NCBI RefSeq assembly: GCF_042186555.1
Contig: NC_133332.1
Location: 210,011,609-210,075,608, forward strand
Length of the DNA: 64,000 nucleotides
Direction of reading: 5' to 3'
Source: Aquarana catesbeiana
Taxonomy: Eukaryota > Chordata > Amphibia > Anura > Ranidae
Shown: positions 11,258 through 20,862 of the stretch, in pieces
How positions within the stretch are numbered: position 1 is the stretch's first letter
How the letters are laid out: every line of letters starts with the position of its first letter
The notes under the pieces: generated by a model
The model's input: only the letters and a program-made list of their open reading frames with translations
Database searches by the model: none
Told to the model about the DNA's origin: nothing
Translations under genes and position numbers: made by a program

Positions 11258-11312
11258 TATCGTACATTACGGGACACAGAGCCATAGCAGTTATTATGAG
11301 TTATAGGCTACC
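11258..11312 (+). mobile_element. Detached DIRS terminal-repeat fragment
   Basis: 'Tcttatcgtacattacggg' and 'acacagagccatagcagtta' match the outer end of the DIRS left inverted repeat starting near 11447. This is about 55 bp of another copy, or a duplicated terminus. A pyrimidine-rich (TTCTT)n tract (11393-11450) separates the two. Confidence 0.65.
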
Positions 11313-11446
11313 TATTATATGTTAGTCTTTTGGGCGGGTGAATAACACTTTGCTCTCGCTGTTCTTTAGGTTCTGGGGTTACAGGCATTCTTCTTATTTC
11401 TTCTTATTTCTTCTTCTTTCTTTTTCTTTCTTTCTTCTTTCTTCTT

Positions 11447-11600
11447 TTCTTATCGTACATCAGGGGACACAGAGTCATAGTAGTTACTATGTGGGTCATA
11501 GACCACCTTCAGGTGATGGACACTGGCACGCCCTAAGATGAAATGTGCACTCTCTATATAACCCCTTCCACTACTGGGAGTATCTCAGTTTTTTCACCAG
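11447..11600 (+). repeat. DIRS copy 1 left inverted terminal repeat
   Basis: 'Catagtagttactatgtggg', 'gatggacactggcacgccct' and 'ctactgggagtatctcag' all recur as reverse complements in 18781-18913. 'Ctctatataacccc' provides a TATA-like sequence inside the repeat that could have driven the element RNA. Confidence 0.9.
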
Positions 11601-12424
11601 TGTCTAAGGTGTTGGTCATGAGTGAAGATGTTCTGTGCTGAGCTTCACTGGAGCAATCCTTGCTGGGGCTAGCTATGCAGCCGAATCCATTCAAGGTGTC
11701 TTTTAGGCCGAATTAAATGGTACCCTGGCTTTGTGTCCGAAGAAACTAGGTCTTTGCTTGTAAACGCTCTCTTTTTAGAGAGCTGGACCCCGGGATCCAG
11801 TACTTTTGGTTTTAAGGCCATAAAGTTTTACTGGCAGTGGTGCTATTACAGGTCCAGGATTGTGGGTTTCCCCAGCTCCTGAAGGTTTGTTAACGGAACC
11901 CACCGTGAAGGGTGAAGATTGGGTCTGTTGGTTTTACCACAGAAAATCCTGTGGGAAAGGTAAGTGGAGTTTTCTAAGAATGTTTTGAATTTTCTTATAA
12001 AAAGACAACATTTACTAATTAAAGGAGACATGTGTCACTACTGGGGGCTGTATGGAGCACATACCTTCTCATACTTCCTCAAGAGACACACTGTGTGGGA
12101 GCAGCAGGCTTCTTTTCTCACCAGCTAGCAGCAGACCTCCGGTAAGTCTAGGGGGGTCTTTTCTCTTCTCCAGACACTCCCCACCTGTGCTGTATTCTCC
12201 CCCTCTTTACGAGGAAGAGCGTCGGGAGAAAGAACAAATAAAAAAAAACTTTCAGCACAGGCTACTCGGTGGCTTCCAGGCCCTCTCCGTGCCATGTTTT
12301 TTCCCCTCACATGTCGGTCCTGTAGGATCAGAGTCCTGCGCTCCGCACGAAAACTCTTTGAAAAAAAAAAGAGAGAGGAAGGCGAGGGCGGCGGAGCTTA
12401 GCTTGGGGTTGGCTTCCTCCAACG

Positions 12425-13125
12425 TCCAGCGTGAGTATGTGTTTTTTAAAGCACCTTTATTACTACTTAAGCTGGTGGTTGGTGACACAAGCATTCTTTT
12501 TTGACACATTTACTATTGCATTATTACAAATTATTGCATTTACTATATGCTTTGTGAGTAATTTTTTAACTTGTCCAGCAGACAATACTCAAATACTTAG
12601 GGATCCAATGGATAAAAGGTTGGAATTCCTATTAAAAGCTTTTTTCTCTGGCAGGTTGAGTGTTTTAGCCTGCACTGACAGTAATTGGTTAATCGTTGAG
12701 AAACCAGTTTAAACAGGTGTTCAAGGTTATCCTGCTCAGCAGGTCCAGGAGGCAGCTTTATGTTTGCAATAGTTGCTATGACAGACTGTATCCTTTAGGC
12801 CTTGCACCCTTCGCTAAGCGTCATGCAAGAAGCTCCTGGCTAGTCTTCCTTTTTGCAGTGAAACCGCTATCTGGGGATATTTTGGATGATATACCCAAAG
12901 AATTTTTAGTAAGAAAGATACTCCCTTTTGTCATTTAAGTGAAGGAGTAAATGGTTTTTTTTTTTTTTTAAAGCGCCTTCTTCTGTGCCAGGGGCATCAG
13001 CCTCCAGGCAGTCGTGATGGCTTCCACCATCAGGTTCAAAGGGTAATCCTCAGGGTTAACCCCAGGGACAAAAGAGGTCTTAGGGGAGGAAACCTACAAG
13101 GTACTGAAGCCTCCTTAGGAGGAGG
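12425..13125 (+). pseudogene. DIRS gag remnant (copy 1)
   Basis: Aligns with the gag frame of copy 2: 'acttgtccagcagacaatac', then 'gataaaaggttggaattcct', encode the same P-x-D-N-x-Q ... D-K-x-L-E-F pattern. The later part matches the 'ccaggggcatcagcctccag' segment of copy 2. Several frameshifts and a poly-T insertion (12955-12970) disrupt it. The product would be a nucleic-acid-binding structural protein of the retroelement particle. Confidence 0.65.
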
Positions 13126-13134
13126 TACCCCCGC

Positions 13135-13900
13135 TTGCTCAATAAGGAGAATTTTTTTCTGCAGTTCTCAGGGATTTGGCAAAAGGAGTGTCAAGACAAA
13201 TGGGGGACTTCCTCAATAGCTCCAAACGTACAAATTGGAGTACCAAGAGTTTCCGTGTTTCCTCGTTTTCTCAGATCAAACGTTCCTAAGGATCCAGAGA
13301 AAAAAATCTTTCTCTCAAGCATTGGGCCATCTTTTGGCAAAAACATGTTCATGATGGCCCCCATGTAAGAGCAGAGGTTGGGGTTTGGTTAAATCCAAAT
13401 GGACATTCCGGATCTCAAAAGATCTAAAATTCAATTCCTGAATATAATCTCTCTTTTTTTTTTTTTTTTGTATGAATCAATCCAATTGGTTATCTCCATC
13501 CAACAAGGAGGAGAACTTCTGGCGTCAATTGACGTCAAAGATGCATATCTCCATATGCCTATTTCCTCGCTCGCAGTGATATCTTCTCTTAAAGTGGAAA
13601 ATCTTAATTTTCAGTATGTAGCTCTGCTTTCTGATCTAGCTGCTGCACCTCGAGTACAAAGGTTCCGTCTCCTTTTCTAGCCAGATTGAGGGCCCAAGGT
13701 ATAACGATTATGGTTTACCTAGTCGATCTGTTCTTGTTAGACCAGTCGGTATGCCACTTAGACCAAAGTATGGTCACCACATTCGACTACCTGAAATATC
13801 TAGGTCGGATTCTCAACCTAGGCGGAATCTTCTTTAAAACCATGAAGAAAATACTTTGGGTCTGATTATAGGTACACCCAGAAAAGGGTATTTGTACCCC
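13135..13900 (+). pseudogene. DIRS reverse transcriptase remnant (copy 1)
   Basis: The frame around 13513-13560 gives LLASIDVKDAYLHMPIS, matching RT motif A of DIRS elements (catalytic Asp in IDVKDAY). The motif C region (around 13715) reads VYLVDLFLL where YLDD is expected, so a catalytic aspartate is lost. The 13799-13870 stretch matches the palm/thumb part of copy 2. Frameshifts and an A run (13962-13980) break it. Confidence 0.75.
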
Positions 13901-14098
13901 AGGCTAAGATCAACACCATAAGGAACTGATTTAGGTAGTCAAAGCAAGATGATTTTCTCCTAAAAAAAAAAAAAAAAAAAGATGGAAAAGATGGTGGCTT
14001 CATTCGAGGCCGTTCCTTATGCTCGGTCTCATTCTAGACTGCTGCAAAACAGTATCCTATCGGCTTGAAACAAAGAGTTCAAGCTCTACATTCCCAAA

Positions 14099-14217
14099 GC
14101 CTACGGCCACATCACCCTGATAGAGCTCGATCTCATTTGATCTTGGAGGCTAAGCAGGGTCGAGCCTGGTTAGTACCCGGATGAAAGACCACCGGAAAAT
14201 GCCAGGTGCTGTAGGTT
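14099..14217 (+). rRNA. 5S rRNA pseudogene inside DIRS copy 1
   Basis: The segment starts GCCTACGGCCAC and ends GGTGCTGTAGG, the ends of vertebrate 5S rRNA, and is near full length (about 119 nt against 120-121). The internal promoter parts are recognisable: the A-box-like 'ctaagcagggtcg' and 'cctggttagtac'. The C-box-like GGATGAAAGACCACC differs from GGATGGGAGACCGCC. Many differences are transitions of the type CpG decay gives. It interrupts the DIRS sequence between 'cccaaa' and 'gtgtgccggagcctcag'; copy 2 has 'cccaaagtgcgtcaaagcct' uninterrupted at 24476. No tRNA-like body or poly-A tail accompanies it, so it is not an obvious 5S-derived SINE. It is probably non-functional. Confidence 0.9.
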
Positions 14218-14379
14218 GGGTGTGCCGGAGCCTCAGTTTATGGTTTACATCCAAAAAGTCTGCAAGGGGGAAATTCCTTCCTTCAGTTACCTGGGAAATA
14301 GTAACAACATATGCCAACCTTTTTTTGTTTAGGTTAGGGGACAGTTCTGAAATAGGCAGCTGTCCAAGTGTAGTGGCCT

Positions 14380-14720
14380 AGATCAGAAATGGCCTTTCCC
14401 GTTAACATTTTAGAAATTCAGGCAATACACTTGGTCCTGAGGGCCTGAACGTTCAGTTTAAGGTCTTGTCCTGCTAGGATTCAATCCATGTATGCCACAG
14501 CAATGACCTATATTAATCTCCAAGGGGGCACAAGAAGTTGTGCAGCCCAGAGAAAGGTGAATCTTATCCTATCTTGGGCAGAAAACAATGTACTTTGCCT
14601 ATCGGCAGTTTTCATTCTAGCAATAGAAAGTTGGCAGGTGGGCTACTTGAGTCGCCAGCAGTTATTCCTGGGAGAATGGTTCCTTCACCCGATATCTTCC
14701 TGTCAATATGTCTAGGATAG
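14380..14720 (+). pseudogene. DIRS RNase H remnant (copy 1)
   Basis: Translation around 14405-14720 gives VNILEIQAIHLVLRA, then YATAMTYINLQGGTRS and SAVFI...ESWQVGYLSRQQ. These match the Ty3/DIRS-type RNase H motifs: the E of the E-I-x-A helix, SDNATAVAYIN (here Y replaces the D-N part) and the final D of A-D-x-L-S-R (here G). Two acidic catalytic positions are therefore changed. This region is deleted from copy 2, which jumps from ~24560 to the recombinase linker. Confidence 0.7.
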
Positions 14721-14938
14721 GGGATCTCAGACATGGATCTGTTTGCGTCCAGGAACAACAAAAAAGATTGACAACTTTATGTCAAGAACAAAGGATCCGC
14801 TAGCATGCGGAATGCATGTCTTGCTATTCCCGTGGAATTGGTTCTCCCTGATTTGTGCTTACACTCCTATTCTGCCTGCATCCACGATTTCTTCACAGGA
14901 TCAAGCAGGAAGGGAATTTGATGATTCTTGTGATCCCC

Positions 14939-15744
14939 TGAAGAAAACAGTACAATAAATATTGTTGTACCTATATATTAATTTGTCTAATCCCTATAAT
15001 TAGTCTATATTAAACTCTAAGCACATGTTACTGATGATATCACAATAATACAAGGTTAGCCATGAAACCAAACACATGGTTTATAAGTAATAAAGTCTTA
15101 TTTATTTCCCAAGGAAACAAGAAAGCTAACATGAAATACTAGAGAAAGATATTACAATATTACAAAGCTTACAATCAGAACATATAATACAAGAATATCA
15201 AGGATACTTATCACAAGGCTGTCCGCGAGGCTTTGTATCATCAGCTATGCTCAGATGTTGAATAGAGGGCCAGAGCTATGAGGCTTAGGCCCAAGCCATG
15301 ATCCAAAAGGAAAGGGGAAGAGAGGGATCTTAGGCTCTTGGACTCGTTCAGTCCTTTTTACAAACCTCAATCACACCTCATCCAAACCCGAATCAGAGTG
15401 TTCCTGGGGCATTCCTCCTCAACAGATTATATTACTGACCCTCCTTCCGTATTGTCCACTAGGAGGCAGCATTCGTCCATGAATTGCCACTGTTCAAACT
15501 GAGTCAAATCTTCATAGATATCTTGGTCTTTGATCTTCTGTAGCTCAACTCATCAATTATCTTGCCAGCCATGCTCTCTTTGAAGTTTGCTTGCAGAGTA
15601 GTTAATCGGGAATTCTCATAGACAGTCAGTATTGTCATGCAGAGTTAGGCTTAATTGGCTACATTCCAACCTAGGCCACCTGGCTGTATCAACCAGGAAG
15701 TAAACCTCCAGAAATATGATATTAATTCCTGTTGAATTCCAACA
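14939..15744. mobile_element. Solo LTR with TCCCC target duplication
   Basis: The 806-bp block begins TGAAGAAAACAG and ends AATTCCAACA (TG...CA). It is flanked by the 5-bp repeat TCCCC (14934-14938 and 15745-15749). It interrupts DIRS sequence that copy 2 has nearly contiguous ('gattcttgtggcccaggaga'). A polyadenylation-like AATAAAG lies near 15089. No internal retroviral region is present, as expected after LTR-LTR recombination. Family not identified; the 5-bp duplication fits Ty3/gypsy or an endogenous retrovirus. Confidence 0.7.
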
Positions 15745-15974
15745 TCCCCAGCGGGGTCCAGGAAATCTTGGTATGTAGAGATGGCAGTAGGGAACCCATG
15801 GACCCTACCTTCACGGCCAGACCTTCTCGTGCAAGGTCCGGAGTTCCATCCTACTTTACAAACGCTAAATTTAACGGTTTGGCTATTGAGGCCCACACTC
15901 TGAAGAAGTGTGGGCTGTCAGGTTCGGTAGTTTTCTACCTTGGTTGATGCAGAGCCGGCCTCCATGGTTATATA

Positions 15975-17589
15975 CAGTATCTCACAAAAGTGAGTACACC
16001 CCTCAAATTTTTGTAAATTTTTTTTTATATCTTTTCATGTGACAATACTGAAGAAATTACACTTTGCTACAATGTAAAGTAGTGAGTGTACAGCTTGTAT
16101 AACAGTGTAAATTTGCTGTCCCCGCAAAATAACTCAACACATAGCTATTAATGTCTAAACTGCTGGCAACAAAAGTGAGTACACCCCTAAGTGAAAATGT
16201 CCAAATTGGGACCAAAGTGTCAATATTTTGTATGGCCACCATTATTTTCCAGAACTGCCTTAACCCTCTTGGGCATGGAGTTCACCAGAGCTTCACAGGT
16301 TGCCACTGGAGTCCTCTTCCACTCCTCCATAATGATATCACCGAGCTGGTGAATGTTAGAGACCTTGCACTCCTCCACCTTCTGTTTGAGGATGCCCCAC
16401 AGATGCTTAATATAGTTTAGGTCTCGAGACATGCTTGGCCAGTCCATCACCTTTACCCTCAGCTTCTTTAGCAAGGCAGTGGTCGTCTTGAAGGTGTGTT
16501 TACGGTCAGTATCATGTTGGAATACTGCCCTGCGGCCCAGTCTCTGAAGAGAGGGGATCATGCTCTGCTTCAGTATGTTACAGTACTCCCCAGTAGCTCC
16601 CCAGTGCCGGCAGCACTCATGTAGCCCCAGACGATGACACTCCCACCACCATGCTTGACTGTAGGCAAGTTACACTTGTCTTTGTACTCCTCACCTGGGT
16701 GCTGCCACACACGCTTGACACCATCTGAACCAAATAAGTTTATCTTGGTCTCATCAGACCACAGGAAATGGTTCCAGTACTCCATGTCCTTAGTCTGCTT
16801 GTCTTCAGCAAACTGTTTGCGGGCTTTCTTATGCATCATCTTTAGAAGAGGCTTCCTTCTGGGATGACAGCCATGCAGACCAATTTGATACAGTGTGCAG
16901 CGTATGGTCTGAGCACTGGCAGACTGGCCTCCCACCCCTTCAACCTCTGCAGGAATGTTGGCAGCACTTGTATATCTATTTCCCAAAGATAACCTCTGGA
17001 TATGACACAAAGCACATGCTATCAACTTCTTTGGTCGACCATGGCGAGCCCTTTCTGAGTGGAACCTGTCCTGGTAAACCACTGTATGGTCTTGGCCACT
17101 TAGCTGCAGCTTAGTTTCAGGGCCTTGGCAATCTTCTTATAGCCTAAGCCATCTTTATGTAGAGCAACAATTCTTCTTCTTTTCAGATCCTCAGATAGTT
17201 CTTTGCCATGAGGTGCCATGTTGAACTTCCAGTGACCAGTATGAGAGACTGAGAGCGATTTTATACCAAATTTAACACACCTGCTCCCCATTCACACCTG
17301 AGACCTTGACCACTAATGAGTCAAATGACACTGGGGAGGGCAAATGGCTAATTGGGCCCAATTTGGACATTTTCACTTAGGGGTCTACTCACTTTTGTTG
17401 CCAGCAGTTTAGACATTAATAGCTGTGTGTTGAGTTATTTTGCGGGGACAGCAAATTTACACTATTATGCTGTACACTCACTACTTTACGTTGTAGCAAA
17501 AGTGTCATTTCTTTAGTGTTGTCACATGAAAAGGTATAATAAAATATTAACGAAAATGTGAGGGGTGTACTCACTTTTGTGAGATACTG
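15975..17589 (-). mobile_element. Tc1-like DNA transposon, near full length
   Basis: The termini CAGTATCTCACAAAAGTGAG and its inverse are flanked by TA (15973-15974; 17590-17591). Inner repeats of 'aaagtgagtacacccctaa' near 16170 and 17380 give the long IR/DR arrangement. I recognise the terminus as a Tc1 family widespread in fishes and frogs. The transposase is encoded on the minus strand and is decayed. The element lies inside the DIRS recombinase region. Confidence 0.9.
16220..17219 (-). pseudogene. Tc1 transposase pseudogene (DD34E)
   Basis: Starts MAPHGKELSEDLKRRRIVAL at 17219, the usual N-terminal paired-like HTH of Tc1 transposases. Three broken frames follow. A stop near 17100 ends the first helix-turn-helix segment. 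The second (17082-16570) contains GRPKKL and WSDETKINLFG, the first catalytic Asp. The third (16561-16220) contains FQHDTDRKHT, the second Asp, and SRDLNYIKHLW, where families have P-D-L-N-P-I-E-H-L-W. The catalytic Glu is thus replaced by Lys. With a frameshift near 16565 and this change the protein cannot be active. The total length agrees with the usual ~340 residues. Confidence 0.9.
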
Positions 17590-17591
17590 TA

Positions 17592-17860
17592 TTATGGAGT
17601 CTGGGAAACATATGTCTCCTGGTGTGAAACCAGGAACTGCACCCCAGGAAAAAAGTCAAGGTAGAGTCCTTGATTTTTCTGCAGATGGGGTGAGAAATAA
17701 AGCTGGCCTTGAGTGCTTTCTAATTACTGGTCTCGGCCTTATCAGTATTATTTCAACGACCACTTGCTTCGCATTCTTTGGCCCATAACTTTATTCAGGG
17801 GGTTTTCAGTTTTTCAGTTTTGTCGGCATTACAAAACAGCCTTTTTTTTTTTTTTTTTTG
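17592..17860. other. Unassigned insert in DIRS copy 1
   Basis: This ~270 bp lies between the Tc1 element and the point where alignment with copy 2 resumes ('ggccgatacga'). It has no match in copy 2, which has a deletion at the corresponding place. It is either DIRS recombinase sequence too decayed to read or a further insertion. Confidence 0.4.
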
Positions 17861-17980
17861 GCCGATACGAAATATTCCCTTGGTCCTTTTTTGACAAGGA
17901 AACTATTTTTTTCTGGTAACCATATCTGCTGCAAGAAGGGTATCAGTATTGGCTGCTCTTTCTTGTAAAGAGCCATATCT

Positions 17981-18042
<62 letters not shown>

Positions 18043-18525
18043 CACAAGGATAAGGTAGTATTGCGTCCTCATCCTAAATTTTTACCAAAGGTAGTATCAG
18101 GTTTTTATCTAAACCATGATATTGTTCTAACGTCTTTTTTCCAGAACCCTGTTCTTTGGAAGAAAAATCACTACATTTTTCTGATGTGGTGAGAGCAGTC
18201 AATGTTTACTTAAAGGCGATTGCTCAGTTTTGGGAAACGGATGTTTTTGTTCTTGTTGCCTGACGGTCCTAAAAGAGTGCAGGCAGCATCGAAAGCTACT
18301 ATTCTAAATAGATTCGACAAGTAATCGTTCAAGCTTATGGTTTATAGAGGTGGATTCCACCCTCTCAAATCAAGGCACACTTCTGTGGGGCTGTTAGTGC
18401 TTCCTGGGCAGTGCATCACCAAGCCTCCATGGCTCAAATCTGCAAGGCCGCAAATTGGTCTTCAGTCTATACATTTATCAGATTCTATCAAATAGATGTA
18501 AAAGGTAATGAGGATATCGCCTTTG
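17861..18525 (+). pseudogene. DIRS tyrosine recombinase remnant (copy 1)
   Basis: Collinear with 24866-25470 of copy 2. It keeps ARRVSVLAALSCKE (first catalytic Arg region) and, near the end, NWSSVYTFIRFYQIDV with the expected catalytic Tyr (codon 18486-18488). The HxxR box reads HFCG instead of H-S-T-R, so the second Arg is lost. An (AT)n expansion (about 17983-18039) and frameshifts break the frame. The enzyme would have joined circular element DNA to the genome. Confidence 0.8.
17983..18039. repeat. (AT)n microsatellite in DIRS recombinase
   Basis: About 28 AT dinucleotides grew from 'ttatttta' in the recombinase frame. The corresponding site in copy 2 (around 24982) has 'tatttgattagtcataagg', without the tract. 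Confidence 0.95.
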
Positions 18526-18614
18526 GGCGCAGTGTACTGCAGGCTGCAGTATAAGTCCTCTAGTCTCTTATTGCCCTACTTTTTGTTGTCTCCCTCCCTT
18601 TAGTTGGCATTGCT

Positions 18615-18745
18615 ATTGCGACATCCCACATAGTAACTACTATGGCTCTGTGTCCCGTGATGTGCGATAAGAAAATAAGATTTCTAAAACGGCTTACCTG
18701 TAAAATCCTTTTCTTTGAAGTACATCACGGGACACAGAGGTCCCT
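18615..18745. repeat. DIRS internal complementary region (copy 1)
   Basis: The first half (about 18629-18676) is complementary to the extreme left end of the element (11447-11490: cttatcgtacatc, tcatagtagttactatg). The second half (about 18691-18740) is complementary to the extreme right end (18895-18946: gtgatgtacttcaaag, ttttacaggtaagc). The two halves form an imperfect palindrome. In DIRS elements this region is thought to template joining of the two ends in a circular intermediate. Confidence 0.85.
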
Positions 18746-18780
18746 CCCTTCTTTGGTATACACGTGTATTGCTTTGCTAC

Positions 18781-18960
18781 AAAACTGAGATACTCCCAGT
18801 AGTGGGAGGGGTTATATAGGGAGTGCACTTTTTATCTTAGGGCGTGCCAGTGTCCATCACCTGAAGGTGGCCTATAACCCACATAGTAACTACTATGGCT
18901 CTGTGTCCCGTGATGTACTTCAAAGAAAAGTATTTTACAGGTAAGCTGTTTTAAAAATCC
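18781..18960 (-). repeat. DIRS copy 1 right inverted terminal repeat
   Basis: Reverse complement of 11447-11600 through 'ctgagatactcccagtag', 'agggcgtgccagtgtccatc' and 'ccacatagtaactactatg'. It extends ~40 bp further outward (tacttcaaagaaaag...), a segment missing from the left end but matched by the internal complementary region. Confidence 0.9.
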
Positions 18961-19104
18961 TATTATTGCCATCTTACTGCCTTTAACCCCTTAAATCTTG
19001 CTCTAGTGCAGTGGTCTCCAAACTGGGGCCAGATGTGGTCCTTGGATTGCTTTTATCTGGCCCTTGAGGCATTAATCCCACTACTGTCAGCAGCAGTGGA
19101 GCAT

Positions 19105-19439
19105 AGTTTCTGCCACTGACACCGACAATGGGGTACTACTCCTCCCACTGATACCAATGATGGGGCACTATTCCTCCCACTGCAAGCAACGAGGGGGGCA
19201 CTATTCCTCCCACTGCAGGCAACGAGGGGGGCACTATTCCTCCCACTGCAGGCAACGAGGGGGGCACTATTCCTCCCACTGCAGGCAACGAGGGGGGCAC
19301 TATTCCTCCCACTGCAGGCAACGAGGGGGGCACTATTCCTCCCACTGCAGGCAACGAGGGGGGCACTATTCCTCCCACTGCAGGCAACGACGGGGGCACT
19401 GTTCCTCCCACTGCAGGCAACGAGGGGGGCACTATTCCT
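19105..19439. repeat. 33-bp minisatellite (multiple of three)
   Basis: Exact 33-bp periodicity (for example 19201, 19234, 19267) of a unit containing 'ctattcctcccactgcaggc' and a G6 run. About 8 near-identical central copies have degenerate flanks. Because 33 is divisible by three, long frames stay open on both strands (repeats such as GIVPPSLPAVG). These should not be annotated as proteins. Confidence 0.95.
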
Positions 19440-19670
19440 GGAATAAGCTCTGAAGGTATTGAGTGATGAAGTGACAGCCAGCTGGATACTGAAACCAATG
19501 CGATATGTAGATTTCTGCCAGCACACCAAGAATCATCAATTTCTTCCAAATGGTTTTTATTCAAAGAATGATCACATCACAAAATGATGTAGTGCAACGT
19601 TTCGGAATCACGCAGGGCCCCTTTGCCAGGCACGTGATGATCCTTGGTGTGCTGGCAAATATCTACATAT
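19440..19670. mobile_element. Foldback insertion with 9-bp direct repeats
   Basis: This 231-bp block interrupts the minisatellite and is flanked by ACTATTCCT (19431-19439; 19671-19679). Inside it, 'atatgtagatttctgccagc' near 19502 is inverted at about 19650-19670. A 9-bp duplication would suit a Mutator-like element, but the duplicated word is also part of the array unit. Confidence 0.55.
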
Positions 19671-19892
19671 ACTATTCCTCCCACTGGCACCAAGGATGTG
19701 GCACTATTCCTCCCACAAATACCAAAGATGGGGCATTGTTTACTTCTACTGACACCAACGATCTGCCACTGTTTACTCCCACTGACACTAGGACATTTTC
19801 TACTACTCCTGGCCACAGTCCAGCCCCCCTAAAGTTTAAAAAACAGTGAACAGGCTCTTTGTTTAGACAGTATGGAGACCCCTGCTCTAGTG

Positions 19893-20560
19893 CACCATAA
19901 TAATGTGCATTACGCCTGGTTGTGGGGCACTTGCAGAGTGGCCACATTCAATTGAATTGGTTACATTTGGCAGCTGCTACACCCATGCCCTCTCCCACAA
20001 AAGGGGGGCTAAAGGGGGTAGCGATTGGGGGCAGTAAAACTATGGAATTTAACCCCTACTCTATTGCTAGTGTTAACAAACCCAGTGCTCATATAAAAAT
20101 GTGTTTGAAACTGCCAATTGGCATTGGCTTTTAAAATTGAACATTTACAACTAATAAACAATATCTGGTATGTAAAACCACTTGATGCCCTGCCTTGATT
20201 TTGTAGGATAGAAGTGCTGGAACAACTGTTGCTGACTTATTTTTGAGGGGGTATATTCCAGGGCTGTCAATATGATTCTAGTTTCATTCTGTAATAAGAA
20301 ACTGGCCCATAGTAAGCATGTGCATATGACTCCCTGCTCTGTCTTCACTAACTGCATGCTTGTCCTGGGTCGGTCATAACCACAAAGTAGATGAATGCTC
20401 TGGAGCCTGGTTTTCAATATCCCTAATCCTTCTGTATCTTATTAGTCTTGTCTATCTACTTAGGCACTTTCTTTGTTTTGGCTGCCATGATGATATAGTG
20501 TTAACAGGGAAAACAAAAACTTCTCCTGAAGATGCTGTAAGCTTTATTTGGTATCGCCGT
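19893..20560. other. Non-genic stretch, nothing recognised
   Basis: No transposon ends, RNA genes or conserved frames seen. The minus-strand frame at 20151-20417 has no recognisable motif. Confidence 0.4.
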
Positions 20561-20862
20561 TTATTTGGTATCACCTTGCTCCTGATAGTAGAATGTATTG
20601 AGTTGTTATAGACAAACTCTGCTAATGGCAAAAGAGATGCCCAGTCATCTTGTGCAAAAGAAGAAAAACGTAAATATTGTTCCAGGGCCTGGTTCGTTCT
20701 CTCCGTAACAAGGATCTGCTCTCCATGGAAAGAGAGACCCTCCTTCAGCTGTAGGTGAAGTTCCTGAGATGGAGGGTAATCCAGGACTGCTGTCTTGATT
20801 TGGGAGATGAGATCAGTCTGTAATAATAACAGAAAGTTTTTAGCAGGTAAAATGGTATCGGT

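Larger units (their letters stand above)
11447..18960 (+). mobile_element. DIRS-type tyrosine-recombinase retrotransposon, copy 1
   Basis: The element is bounded by inverted terminal repeats (left 11447-11600; right 18781-18960 as reverse complement). In order it carries decayed gag, RT, RNase H and tyrosine recombinase, followed by an internal complementary region next to the right terminus. This is DIRS1 architecture, with no LTR direct repeats and no DDE integrase. It is interrupted by a 5S rRNA-like insertion (14099-14217), a solo LTR (14939-15744), a Tc1 element (15975-17589) and an (AT)n tract. No ORF is intact. Copy 2 (22509-26670) is collinear and was used to align the remnants. Confidence 0.9.
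19009..19884. mobile_element. hAT-like non-autonomous element, 8-bp TSD
   Basis: The left end CAGTGGTCTCCAAACTG and right end CAGTATGGAGACCCCTG are inverted repeats. Both are flanked by the 8-bp duplication CTCTAGTG (19001-19008 and 19885-19892), the hallmark of hAT transposition. The interior is mostly a minisatellite derived from 'cactattcctcccactg' units plus a secondary insertion at 19440-19670. There is no transposase. The repeated long ORFs here come from the array and are not genes. Confidence 0.9.

Noticed and set aside
19053..19564. Three long repetitive frames (GIVPPSLPAVG, GHYSSHCRQRG types)
   Set aside because: Artefact of the 33-bp array, open on both strands, inside a hAT element.
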